NCBI RefSeq assembly: GCF_009866765.1
Contig: NZ_CP019431.1
Span: 4,712,001-4,776,000, forward strand
Origin: Pseudomonas sp. S35
GTDB lineage: Bacteria; Pseudomonadota; Gammaproteobacteria; Pseudomonadales; Pseudomonadaceae
Length of the DNA: 64,000 nt
Direction of reading: 5' to 3'
Below, piece after piece: positions 18,447 to 26,113 of this stretch. The notes beneath the pieces are model-generated. The model made no database searches. It was not told the DNA's origin and saw only the letters and a program-made list of their open reading frames with translations. Numbering within the stretch: the stretch's first letter is position 1; the number at the start of each line of letters is the position of its first letter. The translations under genes were made by a program, and so were the position numbers.

Positions 18447-19652
18447 ATGTCACCCCTGATTCGCTTACTCGCCAGCTTTATCGCCCTGATGATGGCTATG
18501 GGCATTGGCCGCTTCGCCCTCACCCCACAAATGCCGCATTTGCTCAACGAAGGGCAGATCGACTTGACCGGCGCAGGCCTGATCGCCGCCGCCAATTACC
18601 TCGGGTATTTGGTGGGAGCAGTGGATTCGATTTTCGCCCGCAGCCATCACCATGTGCGCGGGCGCTTGTACGGCGGGCTGTGGCTCTGCGTGCTACTGAC
18701 GCTCGCTTCGTATTGGGCCCACGGGTTCTGGCCGCACCTGCTATTGCGCTTTGGCACCGGTGTCGCCAGCGCATGGGCGCTGGTAATGATCACCAGTCTG
18801 AGCCAGCCGCTGGCAATTGCCGCCGGGCGCCCTCGCCTGGGTGCACTGGTATTTGCCGGGCCAGGCCTGGGGATTGTGTTGACGGGGTTGTTGGCACTGG
18901 GCTCAAACCTGCTGGGACAAAACTCCGCCACGTTATGGTTGCTGTATGGCGTGGTGGCGCTGGTGATGTTACTGGCGATCCTGCCGTTCCTACCAAAGCC
19001 CTCAACCGCCGCCCCAGTCGCCCGCGATAGCGAAGCGCGCAGCAATGGCAGCATCACGCACCTGTGCTGGATTTATGTGCTGTTCGGACTGGGTTACATC
19101 ATCCCCGCGACCTTTCTGTCACAGATGGCCAGCGCCCAGCTCAAAGGCGCGTGGCAGGCCGACCTGTTCTGGCCGTGCTTTGGCCTTGCAGCAGCGATTG
19201 GCGTGGGCGTCGCAAGCTTGCGCCGCAAGGACCCGGCCACCACACGCCGCTGGCTGATGGCAACGTTGTGGCTACAGGCGGCCGGCGTGTTCGCCTGCTT
19301 GCTGGGCAATGGCTGGGGTCTCGCATTGGGGGTGTTATTGTGCGGCGGGCCGTTCCTGGCGTGCATGCAGTTGGTGATGGCGCGTCTGCGCGAGGTCGCG
19401 CCCCACGGCTACCAGCGCAGCACAGGGGTACTGACCGCCAGCTTTGCCATCGGCCAATTGAGTGGACCGTTGCTGGCGTCGGTCAGCAACCACATGAGCG
19501 GCGGCCTGCAGCCGGCGTTGGTGATCGCCGGTGCAGGCCTGTTAATGGCTGGCAGCGTATTGGTCAGCCAGCAACCAGCGGCGTCGGCGCACGAACCTGC
19601 TCGCGCCGTGCCAGTACCAGGAAAAACAGCCCACCCAGGAAGCACCCGGTAA
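18447..19652 (+). CDS. YbfB/YjiJ-family MFS transporter
   Basis: 401 residues from the ATG at 18447 (MSPLIRLLASFIALMMAMGIGRFALTPQMP, the family signature), preferred to an ATG 48 bases upstream that would add a basic tail before the first helix. About 12 hydrophobic segments. Inner-membrane transporter of unknown substrate, divergent from a LysR gene. Its last 89 bases overlap the 3' end of the convergent NCS1 gene. Confidence 0.88.
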   Translation: MSPLIRLLASFIALMMAMGIGRFALTPQMPHLLNEGQIDLTGAGLIAAANYLGYLVGAVDSIFARSHHHVRGRLYGGLWLCVLLTLASYWAHGFWPHLLLRFGTGVASAWALVMITSLSQPLAIAAGRPRLGALVFAGPGLGIVLTGLLALGSNLLGQNSATLWLLYGVVALVMLLAILPFLPKPSTAAPVARDSEARSNGSITHLCWIYVLFGLGYIIPATFLSQMASAQLKGAWQADLFWPCFGLAAAIGVGVASLRRKDPATTRRWLMATLWLQAAGVFACLLGNGWGLALGVLLCGGPFLACMQLVMARLREVAPHGYQRSTGVLTASFAIGQLSGPLLASVSNHMSGGLQPALVIAGAGLLMAGSVLVSQQPAASAHEPARAVPVPGKTAHPGSTR

Positions 19653-21006
19653 ACCAGGCGAAGTTGGCCATGCCCTGCAACGCCGGGGTGAAGGTGATCG
19701 CGACGCCCACCAGTGTCGCGGGCACCAGCGCCTTGACTGCCGTCCAGTTCACGCCGCCGTCGAAGTAATAGCGCCCGCTCGGGCTGTCATCGAACAACGC
19801 ATCCACGTCGATCTTCTGTTTTTTGATCAGGTAGAAATCCACCAGCAGAATCCCGAACAGAGGCCCGATGAACGCGGCGAGGATATCCAGGGTGTAGTGG
19901 ATCATCAGCGGGTTATTGAACAGGTTCCACGGGGTGATAAAGATCGAGGCCACGGCGGCGATCATGCCGCCGGCGCGCCAGCTGATTTTGCTCGGCGCGA
20001 CGTTGGCGAAATCAAATGCCGGTGAAACGAAGTTGGCCACGATATTGATGCCAATCGTCGCCGTCACGAAGGCGAAGGCCCCCAGCAGCACGGCCATGCT
20101 GTTGTCGATCCGCGAAACCGTCGCGATCGGGTCATGCAACATTTCGCCAAACACCGGCAAGGTGCCCGAGACGATCACCACCGTCACCAGGGAGAACGCC
20201 AGGAAATTCACCGGCAGGCCCCAGAAGTTTCCGCGTCGCACGTCCTGCATGCTGCGGCAGTAGCGGCTGAAATCGCCGAAATTCAGCGTTGGCCCGGAGA
20301 AGTACGACACCACCAGCGCCGTGGCCACGATCACTTGGCCAAACGCTTGCCAGCCCGACAGGGACTTTTCCGACAGGGTAAAGCTGATGTTGGACCAGCC
20401 GGCCTTCCACACGATCCAGCCGGCCAGGGCGAACATCACCGCATACACCACCGGCCCCGCCCAGTCGATAAAACGGCGGATGGATTCCATCCCGGCCCAG
20501 AACACCGCAGCTTGCAGCGCCCACAGGCTAAGGAAACCAAACCAACCAAGGTAGGACAGGCCCGCAAAATGCGGCTCGGCATACACCGCCATCTGTGGGA
20601 AAAAGCGCAGCACCACAATGATCAGCGCACTGGATGCCAGGTAGGTCTGGATCCCGTACCAAGCCACCGCGATCAAGCCGCGGATCACGGCGGGAATATT
20701 CGCGCCAAACACGCCAAACGCCAGCCGGCAGATCACCGGGTAAGGCACCGCGGCCTGCTGACTCGGCTTGGCCACCAGGTTGGCAATCAACTGCACGATG
20801 CAGATGCCGGCGAGCAAGGCGATCAGTACCTGCCAACTGGCCAGCCCCAAGGCAAACAAGCTGGCGGCGAACACATACCCGCCGACGCTGTGCACGTCGC
20901 TCATCCAGAAGGCGAAGATGTTGTACCAGGTCCACTTTTGCGGCAGTGGGCCCAAGTCTTGGTTATAGAGACGCGGGCTGTAGCCTTTGGGCAATTGTTC
21001 GGTCAT
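19564..21006 (-). CDS. NCS1-family nucleobase/hydantoin-type permease
   Basis: 480 residues from the ATG at 21006 (GAGGAG 8 bases upstream; MTEQLPKGYSPRLYNQDLGP). The motif WTWYNIFAFWMSDVHSVGGY and about 12 membrane helices place it in the Mhp1/PucI/allantoin-uracil branch of NCS1, distinct from the CodB-like permease in the gbu operon. Inner-membrane Na+ or H+ symporter, probably for a purine, pyrimidine or hydantoin. No catabolic gene is adjacent, so the substrate cannot be read from context. Confidence 0.88.
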   Translation of the reverse strand: MTEQLPKGYSPRLYNQDLGPLPQKWTWYNIFAFWMSDVHSVGGYVFAASLFALGLASWQVLIALLAGICIVQLIANLVAKPSQQAAVPYPVICRLAFGVFGANIPAVIRGLIAVAWYGIQTYLASSALIIVVLRFFPQMAVYAEPHFAGLSYLGWFGFLSLWALQAAVFWAGMESIRRFIDWAGPVVYAVMFALAGWIVWKAGWSNISFTLSEKSLSGWQAFGQVIVATALVVSYFSGPTLNFGDFSRYCRSMQDVRRGNFWGLPVNFLAFSLVTVVIVSGTLPVFGEMLHDPIATVSRIDNSMAVLLGAFAFVTATIGINIVANFVSPAFDFANVAPSKISWRAGGMIAAVASIFITPWNLFNNPLMIHYTLDILAAFIGPLFGILLVDFYLIKKQKIDVDALFDDSPSGRYYFDGGVNWTAVKALVPATLVGVAITFTPALQGMANFAWFTGCFLGGLFFLVLARREQVRAPTPLVAG

Positions 21007-21204
21007 CGCTGGGCTCCTCGAAATACCTGCCTGCGCTTCCGTCGCGGTGTGCATACGGGAGGCGGCATGGTTTGTATACGAGATAGTCAGCAGAATACGT
21101 GCCAATGGCACACAATCGCTCTACAACGACGTTTCAAAGGGAGTTACCGTGGTTTAGTTCAGGGGGCTTCGCTCAGCAACGGTGCACATCAATCCTGTAC
21201 ACAA

Positions 21205-21603
21205 TCACCTACGCACCCGATGTGCACACAAGTACCCAACAGTGCAGCACATCGCCGTAAGGAAGGTACCCCACGCCATGTCCATCCCGGCCAAGCCGGC
21301 AGACCAGGCCTGCAGCGTGGCCCAGTTGCTCAGGTCATAAGTGCCGTAGGCCACCAGGCCCAGCAACGCGCCCAGTCGCGCCGCGCGCTGCCAGCTCGCG
21401 CTTGGCAAGACCACGAACACCACACAACCTAGGACATACAGGAGATAGAACATTATTGCGGGCAACAGGCGGGGCTGATCAAGCATCAGCGGGCCCAGCA
21501 GCGATTTGTAGGTTGGCCCCATAAGGACGCCAAGCCACAGGCCGTCGAGCACCAAAAAAGCCAGTAAGGTGCCGAGGTAAGCGAACAACGATTTTTTAGA
21601 CAT
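21205..21603 (-). CDS. DUF2177 family membrane protein
   Basis: 132 residues from the ATG at 21603 (MSKKSLFAYLGTLLAFLVLDGLWLGVLMG). Longer forms of this frame only read through the neighbouring REPIN and are rejected. Four hydrophobic segments and the motif YGTYDLSNWATLQAWS are characteristic of DUF2177. Inner-membrane protein of unknown function. Confidence 0.88.
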   Translation of the reverse strand: MSKKSLFAYLGTLLAFLVLDGLWLGVLMGPTYKSLLGPLMLDQPRLLPAIMFYLLYVLGCVVFVVLPSASWQRAARLGALLGLVAYGTYDLSNWATLQAWSAGLAGMDMAWGTFLTAMCCTVGYLCAHRVRR

Positions 21604-21616
21604 CGGGCGGACCTTT

Positions 21617-21704
21617 GTGTAGGAGCGAGCTTGCTCGCGAAAATATCCCAGGCCCATCGCGCTAGCAGATGTACCCTTTTCGCGAGCAAGCTCGCTCCTA
21701 CACA
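21617..21704. repeat. REPIN (second copy)
   Basis: TGTGTAGGAGCGAGCTTGCT begins at 21617 and its reverse complement ends at 21704, with about 35 bases between arms. Same class as the repeat at 17063, with GAGCGAGC instead of GAGCGGGC, so it is a sequence variant of one REP group. It lies between cvfB and the DUF2177 gene. Confidence 0.92.
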
Positions 21705-21718
21705 AGAGCCGGCCTCAA

Positions 21719-22555
21719 TCAGCTAAGTTCAATGCGATCCGCATGGATCACAATCTGACCTTGCTTGTAGAGCGCACCAATAGCCTTCTTGAAGTTGCCC
21801 TTGCTCACGCCGAACAAGTTGCTGATCACCGTCGGGTCGCTTTTATCGCTGACCGGCAAAGTGCCGTTGTTTTCGCGCAACTTGGCAAGGATCTTCGAGT
21901 TGAGGCTGGAGGCCGCTTCCTGGCCGACCGGTTGCAGGCTCAGGCTGATGTTGCCATCGGCGCGGATCTCTTTGATAAAGCCTTTCTCTTCCTTGCCCGG
22001 GCGCAGGAACTTGAACACTTCGTTCTTGTGGATCAGGCCCCAGTGCTTGTTGTTGATGATCGCCTTGAAGCCCATGTCGGTGGCCTCGGCGACCAGCAGG
22101 TCGACTTCCTGGCCCACGACGTAGTTGGCCGGGGTCTTGTCCAGGTAGCGGTCAAGGCGTGCGGTCGCGGTGATACGCTTGGTGTGCTTGTCGAGGTAGA
22201 CGTGCACCACGCAGTATTCGCCGGCCGTCATCTGACGTTTTTCTTCCGAGTACGGCAGCAACAGGTCCTTCGGCAAGCCCCAATCAAGGAACACACCAAT
22301 ACTGTTGACTTCCACCACTTTCAAACTGGCGAATTCGCCGACCTGAACTTTGGGTTTCTCGGTGGTGGCGATAAGTTTGTCATCGCTGTCCAGATAAATG
22401 AAAACGTTCAGCCAGTCTTCATCTTCACTGGGAATATCCTTGGGGATATACCGATTAGGCAAGAGGATTTCGCCATCTTGCGCACCATCGAGGTACAAAC
22501 CGAAGTTAGTGTGCTTAACCACTTGTAAACTGTTGTAGCGCCCGACTAGAGCCAT
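21719..22555 (-). CDS. cvfB: S1 RNA-binding protein, CvfB family
   Basis: 278 residues from MALVGRYNSLQVVKHTNFGLYLDG; an ATG five codons upstream is also possible. Tandem S1-like OB folds (TNFGLYLDG, VNSIGVFLDWG, DMGFKAIINNKHWGLIHKNEVF) and a C-terminal winged helix (LFGVSKGNFKKAIGALYKQG) match the CvfB/YitL family. Cytosolic RNA-binding protein that affects virulence or stress genes in other bacteria. Monocistronic. Confidence 0.9.
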   Translation of the reverse strand: MALVGRYNSLQVVKHTNFGLYLDGAQDGEILLPNRYIPKDIPSEDEDWLNVFIYLDSDDKLIATTEKPKVQVGEFASLKVVEVNSIGVFLDWGLPKDLLLPYSEEKRQMTAGEYCVVHVYLDKHTKRITATARLDRYLDKTPANYVVGQEVDLLVAEATDMGFKAIINNKHWGLIHKNEVFKFLRPGKEEKGFIKEIRADGNISLSLQPVGQEAASSLNSKILAKLRENNGTLPVSDKSDPTVISNLFGVSKGNFKKAIGALYKQGQIVIHADRIELS

Positions 22556-22650
22556 TTCCAATACCCTCATTGCGTGGGCGGCATTCTACCCGGTTTGCGC
22601 ATGCCACGCGCGTACGCCGCAAAAATCAAGGGGTGGCGTGGCGTTCCAAT

Positions 22651-22696
22651 GGCACGGCCCCGCTCGTCCGATCGGTCAGCCTGATTTGGCCGTGCC
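22651..22696. repeat. Structured inverted repeat in the cvfB upstream region
   Basis: Arms GGCACGGCC and GGCCGTGCC (perfect 9 bp) flank 28 bases with an inner CCGATCGG palindrome. The remaining bases of the 322-base gap between cvfB and the next small gene show no coding sequence. Either a 5' UTR structure of cvfB or an operator; no T tract. Confidence 0.5.
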
Positions 22697-22877
22697 GCCG
22701 ACACCGAGTACCCACCGGGTTTCGAGCTAAAACAGCAAGTTAGCGGCTTATTTCAAAGATGAACTTTGGCCATTTGCAGGCGCAAGACTTATTCTTGGCA
22801 GATATTTACCAAGCAATTGTCAAGTATTTCCTGTACGATGCCTGGCCAAGTTAATTTTCTACAGGTTAGTGGCCGCC

Positions 22878-23057
22878 ATGCGCGTAAAAGCATCCAACAG
22901 CAAAGCAAAGCCAGCTCCCGCCGTTGAAACCAGCGAATCGATCAACAGCCAGATCGCTGCTTTCCTCAAGTCCGGTGGCGAAATCCAGCAAATTGCCAAG
23001 GGCGTGAGCGGCCAGACTTTCGGCCCGTCCAAGCAGATCAGCCTGGGCAAAAAGTAA
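22878..23057 (+). CDS. Small basic protein (59 aa) with FLxxGGxIQxI motif
   Basis: Starts at ATG 22878 (MRVKASNSKAKPAPAVETSE), with a disordered Lys/Pro/Ala N-terminus and a compact C-terminus INSQIAAFLKSGGEIQQI followed by GVSGQTFGPSKQ. The FLKSGGEIQQI stretch recalls the FLSRGGKVQEI segment I remember from the RNA-polymerase-binding protein SutA of P. aeruginosa, so a role near transcription or translation is possible but unproven. Codon use is host-like. Confidence 0.72.
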   Translation: MRVKASNSKAKPAPAVETSESINSQIAAFLKSGGEIQQIAKGVSGQTFGPSKQISLGKK

Positions 23058-23264
23058 AACCTGCGCAGTACACCTGGTCCCTAAGCGTCTTGCTCTCAAG
23101 GCGCTAGGACTAGAGCCAGAAACACCCTCCCAGTCCATTCAATACCGTGCTAATCGACGAACGGGCCTCACCGCCGGGCATTCGCCGGTATGCTTGCACA
23201 CGTCTAGAACGGGCATCTGCTCGATCCTCCCGGTTACTGCTCCTCGCTTTTCATGGAGTGAAGC

Positions 23265-23987
23265 ATGCTCAAATCCTGCATTTTTCTGGTCAGCACATTA
23301 GTGGCTTGCCCCCTCGCCGAAGCGCAGATCTTCCAGCGCGAATTGGGCGACTTCGACCTGAAATTGGGCACCACTCCCAGTCGCAGCATGGCGCAGGGTT
23401 TGGTCAAGCCTACGTCGCCGGGCAGTGATTCGTTCCATGGCGGGCTGGACCTCAGCCACGACAGCGGGTTGTATTTCGGCCAATTTTCGCCAAACATGGG
23501 CCTATCCTCGGCCAGTACCCTGGAAGTCGACTCCTACATGGGCTTCAAACACCCCTTCGACCAGACCTTGGGCTACGAAGTCGGCTTGATCCACTACAGC
23601 TACCCCAAGCTCAGCCCCCTCGACAGCCAGGAGTTCTACGGAGGCCTTAACCTGCTGGGCAATCGCTTCGGCGCATCCTTCAGCAATGACCCGGACCGCC
23701 AGGACAGCACCCTTTTCGCCGACCTTGGCGGCACCCAGCCCTTCGGCATCGGGGTGAGCATGAAGTACACCACCCATCAGCTGGGTACGCCGGCCTCGGT
23801 AGACGGCGGCACCATCAGCAGCTTCAGTGACTGGTCGGTGCAATTCTCACGCGCGTGGAAGGGCATCGACCTGGACCTGATCTACAGCGACTCCAGCCTC
23901 AACGGCGGCGATTGCTCGGCCTACTCCGGACACAATTCGCAATGCGACGGCCTGTTGACCTTGAAGGCCGCTCGGTCGTTTTATTGA
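23265..23987 (+). CDS. TorF-family putative outer-membrane porin
   Basis: 240 residues with a signal peptide (MLKSCIFLVSTLVACPLAEA). The mature protein is made of alternating short beta strands: the opening segment GDFDLKLGTTPSRSMAQGL, then YEVGLIHYSYP, GFKHPF, GLNLLGNRFGASFSNDPDR, and a last strand ending in aromatic Phe-Tyr. This matches the TorF (Gcw_chp, TIGR02001) family. A substrate is not known. It stands alone, with an RBS GGAG before the ATG. Confidence 0.85.
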   Translation: MLKSCIFLVSTLVACPLAEAQIFQRELGDFDLKLGTTPSRSMAQGLVKPTSPGSDSFHGGLDLSHDSGLYFGQFSPNMGLSSASTLEVDSYMGFKHPFDQTLGYEVGLIHYSYPKLSPLDSQEFYGGLNLLGNRFGASFSNDPDRQDSTLFADLGGTQPFGIGVSMKYTTHQLGTPASVDGGTISSFSDWSVQFSRAWKGIDLDLIYSDSSLNGGDCSAYSGHNSQCDGLLTLKAARSFY

Positions 23988-24053
23988 TGGGCTGAACTGT
24001 CGCGCCCGGCGCGGGTTCCCATGCATTGACTCCCTCTGCCCAAGGACACGCCC

Positions 24054-24920
24054 ATGCTGCGTCGGCTCAAACTGCTGGTGGTACTGCTGACCCTGAGCCT
24101 GGTGCTCGCCGGCTGCAACCGCGTAGGCCTGGCCTATCGCAACCTGGACGTGATCATCCCCTGGACCCTCAATGACTACCTGGAGATGAACGCCGGGCAG
24201 AAGAGCTGGTTCAACGATAAGCTCAAAGAGCACCTGGCCTGGCACTGCACCACACAATTGCCTGGCTACCTGGACTGGCTGGACCGCCTGCAACAGATGG
24301 TCGATGCCAACCAAGTGAGCGACGCCGCGCTGCAAGCCCGCACCCAGGAAGCCAAGCAAGCCATTGCCGAGGTGGCCCGTGAGATCACGCCATCAGCCAT
24401 AGAATTGCTCAAGGGCCTGGACGATCAACAGGTCAAGGAAATGAACGACGCCCTCGCCAAGGACCTGCGCAAACGCCAGGACGACTACCTCAAGCCGCCC
24501 CTTGCGCAACAAATCAGCGAACGCGCCGAGCGCATGAGCAAGCGCCTGGACGCCTGGATGGGCCCGCTTAGCGCCAGCCAGCAGAACCGTGTCACCGCCT
24601 GGTCCATCGCCTTGGGCGAGCAGAACCAAGCGTGGATCGGCAACCGTGCCCTTTGGCAGGCGCAATTCATCGACGCGGTGCAGCAACGCCACAGCGCCGA
24701 CTTCCCACAGAAAATTCAACAATTGCTGGTGGACCGTGAACGCCTGTGGACCCCGCAATACCGCGTAGCGTATGCCCAGACCGAAACGGCTGCGCGCAGC
24801 CTGCTCGTCGACGTGATGGCCGAAAGTACCGTGCAGCAACGCCAAAAGCTCACCCAGAAAATCGACAAGGTGCGCGCTGACTTCCAAGCACTCAAATGCC
24901 TGAAAGGCGCGCAATCCTAA
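24054..24920 (+). CDS. DUF6279 family lipoprotein
   Basis: 288 residues. The N-terminus LLVVLLTLSLVLAGCNRVG is a lipoprotein signal with lipobox LAGC. The mature part is almost wholly alpha-helical and begins RVGLAYRNLDVIIPWTLNDYLEMN, as in DUF6279 proteins. Likely anchored in the outer membrane. Function unknown. Its stop overlaps the stop of the convergent copD remnant. Confidence 0.85.
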   Translation: MLRRLKLLVVLLTLSLVLAGCNRVGLAYRNLDVIIPWTLNDYLEMNAGQKSWFNDKLKEHLAWHCTTQLPGYLDWLDRLQQMVDANQVSDAALQARTQEAKQAIAEVAREITPSAIELLKGLDDQQVKEMNDALAKDLRKRQDDYLKPPLAQQISERAERMSKRLDAWMGPLSASQQNRVTAWSIALGEQNQAWIGNRALWQAQFIDAVQQRHSADFPQKIQQLLVDRERLWTPQYRVAYAQTETAARSLLVDVMAESTVQQRQKLTQKIDKVRADFQALKCLKGAQS

Positions 24921-25178
24921 TTGGGTCCCAGTGTGCCCAGCCACGCTACCAGCCCGAGGATCAGCGCCACTGCACCGAACTCCAGCGCCATGCTGCGCCG
25001 CAGTGCGCCGCAGTGCGCCGATGGCTGTGGCGCAATCACCTGCCGTCCATTCCATCAACACCCTGAAGTTCAGCAGCTTGCAGCCCGAGGTTTTCAACCC
25101 GTAGACGCCAAAGAGCGCCACGCCAAACACCAGCATCAGGCCCAGATACAGCGCAAAACGCAGCAGGACGGAGATCAC
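24917..25178 (-). pseudogene. copD: copD remnant with internal deletion
   Basis: The first ~30 codons read MISVLLRFALYLGLMLVFGV then ALFGVYGLKTSG, the N-terminal helix of CopD copper-resistance proteins. A different frame at the other end reads GALRRSMALEFGAVALILGL then VAWLGTLGP before a TAG at 24917, the usual CopD C-terminal helix. CopD is normally close to 280 residues, so about 200 codons are missing and the frame is shifted. Tandem copies of CAGTGCGCCG lie at the junction and may have helped the deletion. No copC was seen beside it. Confidence 0.75.
24991..25023. repeat. Short tandem repeat inside the copD remnant
   Basis: Two exact tandem copies of CAGTGCGCCG, preceded by a related CTGCGCCG. 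They coincide with the join between the N- and C-terminal copD remnants and fit a slippage or recombination scar. Confidence 0.6.
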
Positions 25179-25245
25179 CTTAGCGGCAGATTACCGATCC
25201 GACAGTCTCACCCGACACCCTCAGCGGTGCCGGGCCGTCAGCGTA

Positions 25246-25635
25246 TCAGGCGATCTGCGCCTTCGACGCGACCTCAGCAAACGTCGCCGGGTCCAGCGCA
25301 TCGGCCTGTTCATCCAGCACCTGGCGCGGGTGATCGTTGCCCGGAATCGAGCTGTCGATCAATGCCAGCAATTGCGCACCCAGCGGCGTCAGGATGAAAT
25401 TCTCGCCATTGCCGCCCTCTTCTTCGGGACGCGATTCAATAAAGCCGCGCTTGAACAGCAGCGCTTCATAATCGGCGGCGGTCTTTTTCAGCGCATCCAG
25501 GTTACCGGTGGATTCGCCAGCCGTGGCCTTCTCGGCCGCTTCCTGCTCGGCGTATTTGCGCGGGGCAAAGCTGCCTTCGCCGTTCTGCACTTCATGCAGC
25601 AGACGTTCGATCAAATCCCAGTTGTAAGTCGTCAT
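25246..25635 (-). CDS. DUF2513-like winged-helix protein
   Basis: 129 residues from MTTYNWDLIERLLHEVQNGE. The N-terminal WDLIERLLHEVQ, the central ADYEALLFKRGFIESRPEEE and the ENFILTPLGAQLLALI segment resemble the DUF2513/YjcQ type, a winged-helix-like fold that reads as regulatory or phage-related. No signal peptide. Function unknown. RBS GGAGGAAT precedes the ATG. Confidence 0.7.
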   Translation of the reverse strand: MTTYNWDLIERLLHEVQNGEGSFAPRKYAEQEAAEKATAGESTGNLDALKKTAADYEALLFKRGFIESRPEEEGGNGENFILTPLGAQLLALIDSSIPGNDHPRQVLDEQADALDPATFAEVASKAQIA

Positions 25636-25788
25636 CCTGATTCCTCCTGCGGGCATGGAAAAGTGGCCCGTCAACAGCTGTGACCTGTCCCGCTACCAGC
25701 CGTTCAGCCCATCGGACGGGCGTCATTTCTCTGAACTTTCCAGACGTTCGCCCCCTCAACCGCACATCATCACCAAGGAGGTACAACC

Positions 25789-26064
25789 ATGAACACCCTT
25801 AGAAACCTGGCCATCGCCGCCACCCTGCTCAGCGCCCTGCCCGTCTGGGCCTGCACGCCCGAGGAGGCCACGACCAAACGAGAGCAGTTGGCCACGCAAG
25901 TCGCCAAGCTCACCGAGCAGAACCCTACCAAGGCCAAGGAAATCAACGACGAGTTGCAGAAGATGGACCTGGACACCGAAAGCGCGGAGTTCCCTGACAA
26001 GTGCCAGTTGATCGACGCCCGTCTTAAAGAGCTGAAAGAAGCGGCCGCCAACGCGAAAAACTGA
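25789..26064 (+). CDS. Small secreted/periplasmic helical protein (91 aa)
   Basis: Signal peptide LRNLAIAATLLSALPVWA, then CTPEEATTKREQLATQVAKL and a heptad-like charged helix up to about residue 70. Two Cys in the mature part (CTPEE and DKCQL) could form a disulfide. RBS AAGGAGG is unusually strong. Ends at a bidirectional terminator. Conserved Pseudomonas type; function unknown. Confidence 0.82.
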   Translation: MNTLRNLAIAATLLSALPVWACTPEEATTKREQLATQVAKLTEQNPTKAKEINDELQKMDLDTESAEFPDKCQLIDARLKELKEAAANAKN

Positions 26065-26070
26065 AGGCAT

Positions 26071-26098
26071 AAAAAAACCGGACAATGTCCGGTTTTTT
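26071..26098. terminator. Bidirectional terminator
   Basis: AAAAAAACCGGAC-AAT-GTCCGGTTTTTT: perfect stem with A and T tracts on both sides. It serves the 91-aa gene and the convergent helicase gene. Confidence 0.93.
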
Positions 26099-26113
26099 CA
26101 CATCGGCCCAGGC

